Position numbers and translations under genes: made by a program. A stretch of DNA of 23,176 nucleotides from Actinomycetes bacterium (GTDB lineage Bacteria > Actinomycetota > Actinomycetes > Propionibacteriales > Propionibacteriaceae). Below the pieces are notes generated by a model. It had not been told where the DNA came from and did not search any database. It worked only from the letters and a program-made list of their open reading frames with translations. Below are positions 1-6,756 of this stretch, in pieces; the stretch's first letter is position 1, and every line of letters starts with the position of its first letter. Location: positions 1 to 23,176 of the forward strand of contig JAEZZG010000079.1 of the NCBI GenBank assembly GCA_023442485.1. The letters are read 5' to 3'.

Positions 1-105
1 CGCATAGTGGTCTGGCTACAGGGGAAAGGCCGATACCTGTGGATTGTCCATCCGGCGGCCTCGAGGAAGACCATCAGGTTCAGTTTCGGTGCACTTCTGG
101 TGTAG
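1..105 (+). other. Possible 3' end of a gene running in from the left (uncertain)
   Basis: Plus frame 1 is open from the window edge to a TAG at 103-105, and frame 3 is open to a TAA near 140. The frame-1 peptide ends with FGALLV and the frame-3 peptide with HYTSF. Neither is recognisable, and the frame-3 version runs through the repeat cluster, which favours frame 1 if either is real. Upstream sequence is needed to decide. Confidence 0.2.
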
Positions 106-410
106 TTTTCGTGAAAACTACACCGCACTACACCAGCTTTTAACTGATATATCAGGCTTTTCTCGACGTGGTGTAGTTGGTGTAGTTTTTTTATATTAAA
201 GTTAGATTTTACTCTTTACCTTGTAGCCCCATCCCCAAGCCCCCTACAGGCATGACAGCATGGGGAGGCCTAAAAAAATAGAAAAGTATGCACGAAAAAG
301 TGCACCAACTACACCGATTCCCGTTTCCCTTGATATATGAGGAAAAAGTCGGTGTAGTAGCTGGTGTAGCTTGGTGTAGTTGATGCAGTTTTGGTGTAGT
401 TTTCTACACC
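97..410. repeat. Two clusters of GGTGTAGTT-type repeats around an AT-rich core (candidate replication origin)
   Basis: The left cluster holds a perfect 12-bp inverted repeat (99-110 and 113-124, GGTGTAGTTTTC), a further CTACACC copy at 128-134, and two tandem GGTGTAGTT copies at 170-178 and 179-187. The right cluster has an inverted AACTACACC at 307-315, GGTGTAG at 351, 363, 373 and 393, a diverged copy near 382, and an inverted CTACACC at 404-410. The 363/373/about 383/393 spacing is close to one helical turn. The DNA between is AT-rich at 188-219 and 271-300. The 12-bp palindrome CTGATATATCAG lies at 144-155, with a similar TTGATATATGA at 330-340. Iterons flanking an AT-rich unwinding region resemble the P4 and SaPI origins bound by primase-helicases; the origin role is inference. 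Confidence 0.55.
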
Positions 411-737
411 GCTCTTCGCGGAACTCACGTTGGATGTGGCAAAAAACGGTGTTGTTACGCGGCATTGCGGATGCTAATATTTAGGTAAGGCGTTTTTCAA
501 CGTTAGTGCCGAATTGAAAGATGCGGGATCACCCCGAGCGTGGGCGCTTGTCCAAGGGTCGTTCCCGCCGGTTAGGCCCCGGTGATGCTCCGAGATTGAC
601 TAATTGCGAGGTCAGGTTACCGAGTCGCGATCGGTGTAAAGCACAGTCGAAGTAGAACTGCCTGAATAAGAAGCCCCGAAACGCATCCCTCGCGGGGAAG
701 CTGGGACACGTGTGTCCTGTCTTGAAGGGATGCTTCT
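411..737. other. Non-coding stretch between repeat cluster and excisionase gene
   Basis: I see no convincing gene here. The visible structure is short inverted repeats: AGCG-TGGG-CGCT near 536-547, ACCGA/TCGGT at 619-623 and 631-635 around the palindrome TCGCGA, and the leader stem-loops just before the HTH gene, listed separately. It may hold the promoter for the excisionase/primase unit, but no clear -35/-10 pair stands out. Confidence 0.4.
683..733 (+). promoter_or_regulatory. RNA leader hairpin that would bury the excisionase ribosome binding site
   Basis: GCATCCCT (683-690) pairs perfectly with AGGGATGC (726-733), which contains the AAGGGA Shine-Dalgarno of the gene starting at 738. An inner hairpin, GGACAC (704-709) and GTGTCC (712-717), fits inside the loop. 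A competing stem, CCCCG (674-678) with CGGGG (693-697), would place the first arm in a loop. Translation of the downstream gene may therefore be controlled. The pairing is seen in the sequence; the function is inferred. Confidence 0.4.
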
Positions 738-953
738 ATGACGACCTCCGTCGAAACCCCTTTGTTGCTGACGTCTGAAGCGGCAGCCAAATTGATGTCG
801 ATTTCCCCTGCCACTTTGCGTTTGTGGCGCCACAAAGGGCATGGGCCTGCGTATGTGCGTATTTCGACTGTGAGTGTGAAGTACCGCCTCGAAGATATTC
901 AGGCCTGGATCGACGCCCACCGCGTCACCACCTCCGAGAGCGAGGTGGCGTGA
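738..953 (+). CDS. Excisionase / AlpA-type helix-turn-helix protein
   Basis: A small 71-residue DNA-binding protein of the MerR-like HTH_17 / excisionase type. The pattern is visible: LLLTSEAAAKLMSISPATLR forms the helix-turn-helix at about residues 9-28, WRHKGHGPAYVRI the wing at about 30-42, and KYRLEDIQAWIDAHR the closing helix at about 48-62. Family members direct excision or control transcription of integrative elements. The start is ATG at 738 after AAGGGA, spaced normally but buried in a leader hairpin. The gene ends three bases before the primase N-terminal fragment, so the two were probably one transcription unit. No integrase is in view. It could be a regulator rather than a true Xis. 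Confidence 0.8.
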   Translation: MTTSVETPLLLTSEAAAKLMSISPATLRLWRHKGHGPAYVRISTVSVKYRLEDIQAWIDAHRVTTSESEVA

Positions 954-955
954 CG

Positions 956-1201
956 ATGACACAAGAAAACGAAATCCGCCCTCTGACGCGAGATCAGGTG
1001 GCGGACAACGAATTCTTCCTCACCCATTCTATTGATCTTCCAGCCGGAAATCCAGTTTTTGATTACGAATCCGAGGCCAAGAAGTCCGCACGCGACTACA
1101 AAGCGGCCAACTTGTTCGCGGCTTTCCATTGGGGGCAGTTTATCTATGTCCCCGAGGCTGGCTGGCACGTTTACGTCCGACACGATGGACCGACACCTTG
1201 A
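956..1201 (+). pseudogene. Phage/plasmid primase-helicase (P4/D5 type), N-terminal fragment
   Basis: An 81-codon fragment that starts three bases after the HTH gene stop. Its end, with AANLFAAFHWGQFIYVPEAG followed by WHVYV, resembles the D5_N region that precedes the SF3 helicase domain in P4-family phage/plasmid primases. In that family the Trp-rich stretch leads into several hundred residues of helicase. Here the frame instead stops at 1199-1201, right after RHDGPTP. The C-terminal part of the same family follows at once in another frame, so this is one end of a gene that lost its centre. A short direct repeat, CCGACAC at 1177-1183 and 1190-1196, lies at the junction. Family assignment is by pattern recognition. 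Confidence 0.6.
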
Positions 1202-1802
1202 CGACAAGTTGCGTGATGCTGCGGACGCCATCTTTGCGTGGGCTGTTGAGGGTCTCAAGCGGTATCAAGACCGTGGGCACCTGGAACCGCCCGAAGCGGT
1301 CCAGGTGGCAGCTCATGAGTATCGCGATCGTGTGGACACCGTACGCCAGTTTCTCGAAGAGATGTGTGTCTGTGTGGCTGATCGGAAGATTGCGACCACG
1401 GTGACCGACGTGTTCAAGGCCTACGACCGATGGGCGCGGGACGATGTTAATTTGCGAGACTACAAGATTGGTCGCCGCCAAGACTTCACCGACGCTTTGC
1501 TGCGGCATGGCTGGGAGGCGTTGCGCACGAAACGAGGCTACCTGTGCGTGGCGAAGACCTCTGGTAACGCCCTTGCGGTGCGATCCGCGCCCTTTGTAGA
1601 CAAGACGTTGGTGGACAACCAACTCGTTGATCTGTCCAATCACGTCTACAGCGCCGCTGTGCGCGAGAAAGATCAATCACAAAACTATAGCAACTCGAAA
1701 ACTGACCGTGGTCATGTTTGGGTTGGGTGTGCCCGGCTAGGGTTTCATCGAGGCCGTGACGAGGGAGGCTGCCTCGAAAATCAACCACGCCTGCAGTTGT
1801 GA
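1185..1802 (+). pseudogene. Phage/plasmid primase-helicase (P4/D5 type), C-terminal fragment
   Basis: This frame picks up with DRHLDDKLRDAADAIFAWAV and continues through EGLKRYQDRG, PPEAVQVAAHEYRDRVD and VRQFLEE to VFKAYDRWARDD. That order is the usual end of P4/D5-type primase-helicases: the LxxKLxxExxxIxAW helix, PExVxxAxxEYRxxxD, then FLEE and the YxxYxxW element. The Walker A and B motifs of the SF3 helicase are absent from both fragments, so no ATPase core remains. The similarity runs to about VWVGCARL near 1738. The remaining frame overlaps the end of the opposite-strand GH76 gene and is probably not natural coding sequence. Translation from ATG 1185 is possible but not expected to give a working protein. 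Confidence 0.65.
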
Positions 1803-2963
1803 CGATAGCTCGTAGGATTCGCCACCGTAGGCGTAGGCGGTATCATCCCCGCCCCCGTGGCCGAGGTTACAGCCAGCAGTGCGCCCATCGTCAGCGAGCG
1901 CCTCTGTGGCTGAGCTGGAACCGGAGCCGTCGTCGCAAACCCGGTCTGAACCTGCCGGGAAGAATTGCGTCACTGGATCGCGGTGATCCCACATGTAATC
2001 CGACAATGCAATCACCAGGGCGGTAGCCCGCGCCTTCGTCGCGGCACAGACCCGTTGATCGCCAGCAACCATCGCCAGGTAGCGCGCCATGATCCCGGTG
2101 AACAGCCCGCCGTCCCCAGAGCCGTGAGTGATGAGCACATCAGAACAGGGCACAGTCATTGACGACAAGGACGCCACGATGCGGTCCACGCGCGACAGAC
2201 CATCCTCTCCACCCAGTCCAAGCCACGCTGCCATCGCGGTCGCCTGATTGTAGGTGTAGAGATTCTTCTCCACGGTCCCGTCGAGACGCCACCCATCCCA
2301 CACCAGCCCGGTGTCGTCGTCGGTCAAGGTTGCCGACACCCACCCCATCAAGGCGCGAGCCTGAATCTCATCCCCCGTTGTCGCCCGGTACAAGGCGACT
2401 GGGCAGGTGGCGGGGGCATTGATGAAGTTGCGGTCGGTGCGCCAAAACATCCCGCCGTCAGGGGCAAGACCGGCGGAGAGGTAACGTCCGAGTTTCTGGT
2501 GTGAATGACGGACAATCTTGGCGAGGAATCCCAGCCCCAGACGTCGGTCGCAGCGTTCGAGTCTCTCGACGGCTAGAGCCAGCCAGGCCATGTCGTCGAA
2601 GTAGGAATTCCGCAACGTGCAACCATTTCGCAACCAGATGGTGGCCAGGAGTCGATGGGCGAGACGAGCCAAGGCTCGCGCACCAGACAGCGAAGAGGTG
2701 CGTTGACGCTCACACGCCATCACCATCGCGTCAATGGCATGAGCCTGCCACCAGTAGTTGAAGGCGGTGGGACGCAAGTGCTGACCCAACCGTTGTCGCA
2801 ACCGCTGCCGCCAGCCTGCCCGCACCTTGGGCTGATCCGTCTCGGCTAAGACGAGGGACTTGCCCATCAGAGTCCCTGGAATCCCCATCCACCGGGTAAA
2901 GAATCGATCCGTGACGAGTTGCTGGGCCGTCTGCGCCCGCTCGGCATGACGGTTGGTGCTCAT
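1737..2963 (-). CDS. Glycoside hydrolase family 76 protein (alpha-1,6-mannanase type), cytoplasmic
   Basis: A 408-residue protein with the GH76 (alpha/alpha)6 pattern: FNYWWQAHAIDAM (about 68-80), NSYFDDMAWLALAVERLE with the adjacent Asp pair at 123-124 that supplies the family's catalytic acids, DGGMFW (about 169-174), and NLYTYNQATAMAAWL (about 234-248). GH76 enzymes cleave alpha-1,6-mannosyl linkages. There is no signal peptide or membrane segment, so it should act inside the cell, perhaps on imported or endogenous mannosides; the substrate is unknown. The start at 2963 overlaps the stop of the upstream acetyltransferase gene by four bases (ATGA), which supports this start over the longer in-frame ORF. 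Its 3' end abuts the decayed mobile element. Confidence 0.8.
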   Translation of the reverse strand: MSTNRHAERAQTAQQLVTDRFFTRWMGIPGTLMGKSLVLAETDQPKVRAGWRQRLRQRLGQHLRPTAFNYWWQAHAIDAMVMACERQRTSSLSGARALARLAHRLLATIWLRNGCTLRNSYFDDMAWLALAVERLERCDRRLGLGFLAKIVRHSHQKLGRYLSAGLAPDGGMFWRTDRNFINAPATCPVALYRATTGDEIQARALMGWVSATLTDDDTGLVWDGWRLDGTVEKNLYTYNQATAMAAWLGLGGEDGLSRVDRIVASLSSMTVPCSDVLITHGSGDGGLFTGIMARYLAMVAGDQRVCAATKARATALVIALSDYMWDHRDPVTQFFPAGSDRVCDDGSGSSSATEALADDGRTAGCNLGHGGGDDTAYAYGGESYELSSQLQAWLIFEAASLVTASMKP

Positions 2964-3541
2964 AGCTGTTTGATGACGCGGGCCGGATTCCCGACAGCAA
3001 CCACATTGGCGGGAATGTCGCGGGTGACGACTGAACCAGCACCAATCACCGAGTTTTCGCCAATCCGCACCCCAGGACAAACAATCACACCCCCACCGAG
3101 CCACACGTTATCCTCGATGACGATGGGGCGCGCCGCTTCGAGCTTGGCGCGTCTTTCCTCCGGCGACAGCGGATGAATCGGAGTGAGTAACTGCACGTTG
3201 GGGCCGATCTGGCAATCATCTCCAATGGTGATCGGTGCCACGTCCAAGGCAGTCAAGTTGAAATTGATGAAACATCTAGCCCCGATTGAGATGTTCTCAC
3301 CGTAATCCACCCGCACTGGAGGTAGTAGTTGGGTATCCGGGCCGATCTGGTGAAACAGTTCAGCAAGGTAGTTTTGGGCGAGCGGGTTGAGCTGCGCGTA
3401 TTCCTGGGCGAAGAGATGGGTCAGATGAATCGCCTTGTCGTGACGTGCAGAATTCTCCGGGTCATCGGCGATATACCAATCCCCAGCAAGCATCCGTTCT
3501 CGGTTCGTCCGCTGATCTGTGGCGAAATAATCCTCATCCAT
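2960..3541 (-). CDS. Maltose O-acetyltransferase-like sugar acetyltransferase (left-handed beta helix)
   Basis: A 193-residue protein close to the usual Maa/LacA/NodL length. The N-terminal helix has NRERMLAGDWYIADDPE (about 13-29), the Mac signature. Hexapeptide repeats follow (ISIGARCFINFN, ITIGDDCQIGPNV, IVIEDNVWLGGGVIVCPGVR, IGENSVIGAGSVVTRDI), ending in VVAVGNPARVI. The TPIHPL motif holds the expected catalytic His at about 123. Such enzymes transfer acetyl from acetyl-CoA to a sugar hydroxyl. I chose ATG 3541 because the MDEDYF start matches the family; the upstream extension is Gly/Arg-rich and unlike it. The stop overlaps the GH76 start (ATGA), so the pair is probably translated together, hinting that the acceptor is a mannoside or a product of the glycosidase (inference). 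Confidence 0.82.
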   Translation of the reverse strand: MDEDYFATDQRTNRERMLAGDWYIADDPENSARHDKAIHLTHLFAQEYAQLNPLAQNYLAELFHQIGPDTQLLPPVRVDYGENISIGARCFINFNLTALDVAPITIGDDCQIGPNVQLLTPIHPLSPEERRAKLEAARPIVIEDNVWLGGGVIVCPGVRIGENSVIGAGSVVTRDIPANVVAVGNPARVIKQL

Positions 3542-3733
3542 GCCCCAGACCTTACCCGGTTTCCAGTCCAGCCCAAGCCCCAACCTCGCCGCTCCCCGAC
3601 AAACTCTCCATCGCCCAAGGCCGACAGCAGCAACCAGGTCTGCGCCACCCGTCCCAGCTTTCATACCCCTAGTCAGCGCCCGAGCGACCTCCCCTAAGAT
3701 GTGGAATCACACATTCAATCCAGGAGGGGCGCA
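3542..3733. promoter_or_regulatory. Divergent intergenic region, acetyltransferase / symporter
   Basis: About 190 bases between divergent starts. A strong Shine-Dalgarno, AGGAGG at 3722-3727, sits six bases before the symporter ATG. TAAGAT at 3695-3700 could be a -10 box, but no good -35 is visible. No other gene is supported. Confidence 0.35.
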
Positions 3734-5215
3734 ATGCTGGAGCGATTGACCGAGCGTCTCGGCGTCATCAACGACTCATTAAACACCTACGTTTTAGTGG
3801 TAGCACTCATCGGTGTCGGTGTGGTGCTCACCCTCGCCCTCAGAGGCGTCCAGGTGCGCAAGTTCACCACGATGGGACGATACATGGTTGCCTCCCGAGG
3901 TGGTGCCCGAGGTGGCATCTCCTCCTTCCAGGCCTTCGCCATCGGTTTGGCAACCAGAATCGGTATCGGCAACATCACCGGTGTCGCCCTAGCCATGATC
4001 CTCGGCGGCCCCGGTGCCGTGTTCTGGATGTGGGTGGTCGCCTCCGTCGGCATGGCAACCGCTTTCTCCGAAGCCACCCTGGCCCAAATCTTCAAGATTC
4101 GCTGGAACGACTCCACCTTCCGTGGTGGCCCCGCCTACTACTTGACGCGGGGCTTCGGGTCGCGCATCTGGGGGATCGTCTACGCGATTCTCTTGATCTT
4201 CGCGATGACAGTGGCGATGCCGATGGTTCAAGCTAACTCGATCACCCTCAACTTCTCAGCCCACCATGTCCCCGTCACCGTCTCGGCGATCATCTTGACG
4301 GTATGCACTGGCCTCGTGGTTTTCTTCGGTCTTCGCGCAGTAGCGAAAACCGCCGAGATCATCACCCCGATCATGGCCCTGGTCTATGTTGTGGTCGCCC
4401 TCGTCATCGTCGTGATGAACATCCAAGCCATCCCCGCCTTCTTCATGGATATCCTGCGCTCGGCCTTCGGCGTGCACGAGGTCGTCGCAGGTGCCGGTTC
4501 CGGTATCCTCGCAGCCGTCCTCAATGGTGCCAAACGCGGCTTGTTCTCCAACGAGGCAGGCATGGGTACTAACCCCAACGCCGCCGCGACCGCCACCGTC
4601 GAGCATCCAGTCAACCAGGGTTTGATCCAATCCTTCGGCGTCTTTGTCGATACCGGGATTGTCTGTACCGCCACAGCCTTCATCATCGGCGCCTCGGGGG
4701 CCCTCCCCGTTGGCGCAGTGGTCGATCCCGATAGTGCGGCAACCCTGACCGTCAACGCCATAACCACTCACCTCGGTGACTGGATGGCGGTGCCAATGGC
4801 GATCATGGTGTTCTTCTTCGGTTACTCCTCGATCATCGGGGCGTACGCCTATGCCGAGGTCAATGTGGACTTCCTGTTCAACCGTCCCGCCAAGCACTAT
4901 CTCCTCGCCGCAGTCGCGGTTATCTGCACGGCGATCGGTTCCTTCCAGAGACTCATCGTGGTGTGGACGCTCATGGATACCGCGATGATCGTGCTGACTG
5001 TGGTCAACCTCGTCGGGTTGCTTGCCATGTCCAAATGGGTTCGAGGCGCCCTCTTCGATTACGAGGACCAAGTGCGGGCTGGAATCAAACAGCCGGTCTT
5101 CATCCCGTCGAAGTCTAAGTACGTCGGGGATAAGTCCGTTCATCTGGTCTGGGACGAGTTGGCGGCAGAAGGTGAACTCGGTGAACTGCCTGCGATCTTC
5201 CAGCAGGACGCGTGA
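3734..5215 (+). CDS. Sodium:alanine (amino acid-cation) symporter, AGCS family
   Basis: A 493-residue multi-pass membrane transporter. Family marks: GLATRIGIGNITGVALAMIL (about 71-90), GPAYYLTRGFGS (about 132-143), NGAKRGLFSNEAGMGTNPNA and the following VEHPVNQGLIQSFGVFVDT, all close to the AGCS consensus. Members carry alanine or glycine inward with Na+ or H+. The membrane segments run almost to the C-terminus, which ends in a charged cytoplasmic tail (about the last 50 residues). The start is ATG 3734 behind a near-perfect AGGAGG; the longer frame from 3701 would begin before the ribosome binding site. A perfect hairpin directly follows the stop. It appears to be a single-gene unit, and the substrate cannot be told from sequence alone. 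Confidence 0.9.
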   Translation: MLERLTERLGVINDSLNTYVLVVALIGVGVVLTLALRGVQVRKFTTMGRYMVASRGGARGGISSFQAFAIGLATRIGIGNITGVALAMILGGPGAVFWMWVVASVGMATAFSEATLAQIFKIRWNDSTFRGGPAYYLTRGFGSRIWGIVYAILLIFAMTVAMPMVQANSITLNFSAHHVPVTVSAIILTVCTGLVVFFGLRAVAKTAEIITPIMALVYVVVALVIVVMNIQAIPAFFMDILRSAFGVHEVVAGAGSGILAAVLNGAKRGLFSNEAGMGTNPNAAATATVEHPVNQGLIQSFGVFVDTGIVCTATAFIIGASGALPVGAVVDPDSAATLTVNAITTHLGDWMAVPMAIMVFFFGYSSIIGAYAYAEVNVDFLFNRPAKHYLLAAVAVICTAIGSFQRLIVVWTLMDTAMIVLTVVNLVGLLAMSKWVRGALFDYEDQVRAGIKQPVFIPSKSKYVGDKSVHLVWDELAAEGELGELPAIFQQDA

Positions 5216-5216
5216 G

Positions 5217-5233
5217 GAATCCGCAACGGATTC
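5217..5233 (+). terminator. Hairpin directly after the symporter gene
   Basis: GAATCCG (5217-5223), loop CAA, CGGATTC (5227-5233): a perfect 7-bp stem starting one base after the stop codon. No T-run follows, so it is at best a weak intrinsic terminator or an mRNA 3'-end stabiliser. Confidence 0.35.
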
Positions 5234-5240
5234 AGCGGCA

Positions 5241-5269
5241 CTGACACATTTCGTTCATTCAATGATATT
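5241..5269 (+). promoter_or_regulatory. Probable promoter of the riboswitch operon
   Basis: CTGACA (5241-5246, 5 of 6 with the -35 consensus), a 17-bp spacer, then GATATT (5264-5269, 4 of 6 with the -10 consensus). It lies in a locally AT-rich stretch just upstream of the cobalamin riboswitch and would give a leader of over 400 bases. Confidence 0.45.
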
Positions 5270-5299
5270 AATGAGTACGAACAATTTAATGGAGAGCCC

Positions 5300-5550
5300 G
5301 AACTTCGTGGTGGAGCCGTGCGTCGTCACGGTTCTGCAAGAGGGAACCAGGTGAGAATCCTGGACGATCCGGTCACTGTAATCAGTAAGCGAAAGACATC
5401 CGCTGCCGCTAGGTAGGGGAGCCATTGTCGCTATCGTCTCTGACGTCGTGGGTAGGCACCAGTGTTGAGTGTGCTTGCGTTTCGTCAGCGATGGACGCGA
5501 TGAGAAGGCGTTGATCGTCGAAGCTGTAAGTCAGGAAACCTGCGCGGTTC
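5300..5550 (+). ncRNA. Cobalamin riboswitch
   Basis: Hallmark conserved blocks are in order: GCCGTG...CACGGT hairpin arms (5315-5332), AGAGGGAACCAGGTGAGAAT (from 5340) followed by CCTGG, GGTCACTGTAA (5371-5381) and the 3' box AAGTCAGGAAACCTGCGC (5528-5545). These match the AdoCbl/cobalamin riboswitch core. The part between CACTG and the 3' box is about 145 bases, long but within what extra stems can explain. Known family behaviour: corrinoid binding represses downstream genes. The operon that follows encodes a BtuFCD-type importer, as expected. Boundaries are approximate. Confidence 0.92.
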
Positions 5551-5712
5551 GGTCTGATGAGAGCTTCCGACGAAAGCCTCCTCATTGAACATGGTCTCTG
5601 CCTTCATCGTGGAGTTGCAGGCAGGTCCGCCGTCCTCGGTGGATGAAGTGGTCTTGTTGTGGACGTATTCGTGGGAACTCTTTCTCACACATCCACAAGA
5701 AAGGACCTGTAG
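5551..5712 (+). promoter_or_regulatory. Long leader between riboswitch and first gene, with hairpins
   Basis: About 160 bases with no gene. TGATGAG (5555-5561) pairs with CTCATTG (5581-5587), with an inner GCTT/AAGC stem. Further down CTTTCT (5680-5685) can pair with AGAAAG (5698-5703), covering the AGAAAGGA Shine-Dalgarno of the lipoprotein gene. There is no T-run, so translational control is more likely than transcription termination. The functional reading is inference. Confidence 0.4.
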
Positions 5713-6750
5713 ATGACCGTATCTACTCTTCGTCGGAGCCTGGTCTCTCTGGCGGGTGTTGTAGTTTTCTCTGTCGCCATCGCCGGGTGTAACTCCACCC
5801 CGTCAACAACAACTACGCCGACTACAACCGCCAGTGCTGCATCGAAGCACTATCCGGTCACCATCACCACCTACAATTACAACGGTGATGAAATCCAGAC
5901 CACCTACACCAAAGCCCCAGAAAAGGTGCTTGCCGTCTACCAGGGTTCAATCGAATCAATGATTGCGCTCGGTCTCGAAGACCACGTTGCCGCCTCCTAT
6001 GGCCTCGACAATGAGGTCAAACCGGAGTGGAAATCTGGCTTTGAGAAGATGAAATACCACGAGGAACCCTTCGCCCCCGATAAAGAAACCGTCACCGTGC
6101 TCAAACCCGACATGATCTTGAGCTGGGGTTCGATCTTCTCAGACAAGAACCTGGGGGATGTCGATCACTGGATTTCGCAGGGAACCAATACCTACATCAA
6201 CACCAATACCCGCAGATCGAGTGAGACCGCTAAGCATTCTCGCACCCTCGAAAACGAGTACACCGATCTGTTGAACCTAGGCAAGATTTTCGATGTCGAG
6301 GACCGGGCTCAAGCCTTGGTGGATCAGATGAAGAAGGAGATCACGACGACTCTGGACGCCAACAAGGGCAAAGACCCCGTCTCGGTGATGGTTGTTGAGC
6401 CGATCAACGACACCATCACCAACTATGGTGCCAGGTCATTGGCTGGCGACATGGTCACCCAGTTGGGCGGCAAACTTGCCAATCCTGACGCTGACAAGGT
6501 CGGCAAAGAGGACTTGATCGCGGCTGATCCTGACGTCATCTTCGTGGTCTACATGGCCTATGCAGGTGATGACCCGGAGACCGTCAAGAAGACACAGATG
6601 TCTGTGATCAAGGACGATCCAGCCCTGGCCTCCTTGAAGGCCGTCAAGAATAATCGCGTCCACCTGGTGATGCTCGGTGACATGTATGCCGCCGGTCCAC
6701 GCACCATCGACGGGATTAAGACCTTCGCCTCGGGGATGTACCCAGGCTGA
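5713..6750 (+). CDS. ABC transporter substrate-binding lipoprotein, probably corrinoid (BtuF-like)
   Basis: A 345-residue secreted lipoprotein. The signal peptide ends in the lipobox IAGC with Cys26 as the lipid anchor, followed by a Ser/Thr-rich linker (about 28-45). The rest resembles the periplasmic-binding domain of the FepB/BtuF family: KVLAVYQGSIESMIALGLED at the start of lobe one, VTVLKPDMILSWG, the long connecting helix around 175-220, then DLIAADPDVIFVVY and NNRVHLVMLGDMYAAGPR in lobe two. It should capture the ligand outside the membrane and hand it to the permease encoded downstream. The cobalamin riboswitch upstream points to cobalamin or another corrinoid rather than a siderophore; the protein family alone does not distinguish them. 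The start ATG follows AGAAAGGA at good spacing. Confidence 0.85.
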   Translation: MTVSTLRRSLVSLAGVVVFSVAIAGCNSTPSTTTTPTTTASAASKHYPVTITTYNYNGDEIQTTYTKAPEKVLAVYQGSIESMIALGLEDHVAASYGLDNEVKPEWKSGFEKMKYHEEPFAPDKETVTVLKPDMILSWGSIFSDKNLGDVDHWISQGTNTYINTNTRRSSETAKHSRTLENEYTDLLNLGKIFDVEDRAQALVDQMKKEITTTLDANKGKDPVSVMVVEPINDTITNYGARSLAGDMVTQLGGKLANPDADKVGKEDLIAADPDVIFVVYMAYAGDDPETVKKTQMSVIKDDPALASLKAVKNNRVHLVMLGDMYAAGPRTIDGIKTFASGMYPG

Positions 6751-6756
6751 TCGACC

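Larger units (their letters stand above)
1..1740. mobile_element. Remnant of an integrative / satellite-phage-like element (right part)
   Basis: Three things lie together here: origin-like short repeats, an AlpA/Xis-type HTH gene and the two ends of a P4/D5-type primase-helicase. This combination is typical of P4-like satellites, phage-inducible islands and small actinobacterial integrative elements. The primase is deleted internally and frameshifted, so the element is probably dead. The right boundary is inferred near 1740, where the primase similarity ends and the 3' end of a chromosomal GH76 gene begins on the other strand. The left end and any integrase lie outside the window. No tRNA attachment site or clear att repeat was found. 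Confidence 0.6.

Noticed and set aside
57..72. Candidate att repeat: GGCCTCGA at the left edge and at the GH76 3' end (minus strand)
   Set aside because: Only eight bases match exactly and the orientation is opposite, which chance can explain.
97..410. CRISPR array
   Set aside because: The repeats are only 7-12 bases, occur in both orientations and have irregular short spacing, with no unique spacers of constant length and no cas genes.
244..465. 73-codon minus-strand ORF across the right repeat cluster
   Set aside because: Its sequence is mostly the translated short repeats (KLHQ, NYTKLHQLLH); it has no family resemblance and overlaps the origin-like array.
520..600. Possible tRNA or structured RNA in the gap before the excisionase
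   Set aside because: No acceptor stem, anticodon arm and T-loop can be put together; only short isolated stems are present.
3542..3664. N-terminal extension of the acetyltransferase
   Set aside because: The extra 41 residues are Gly/Arg-rich and absent from the Maa/LacA pattern, which begins near MDEDYF.
4256..5143. 295-codon minus-strand ORF opposite the symporter gene
   Set aside because: It is an antisense shadow of a well-supported transporter gene; the composition is Asp/Gly/His-rich and unlike a folded protein.
5554..5575. Hammerhead ribozyme-like core (CTGATGA followed by CGAAA)
   Set aside because: The bases between the two core pieces do not form stem II, and no matching stem III with a cleavage site was found. 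The region folds better as a plain hairpin.
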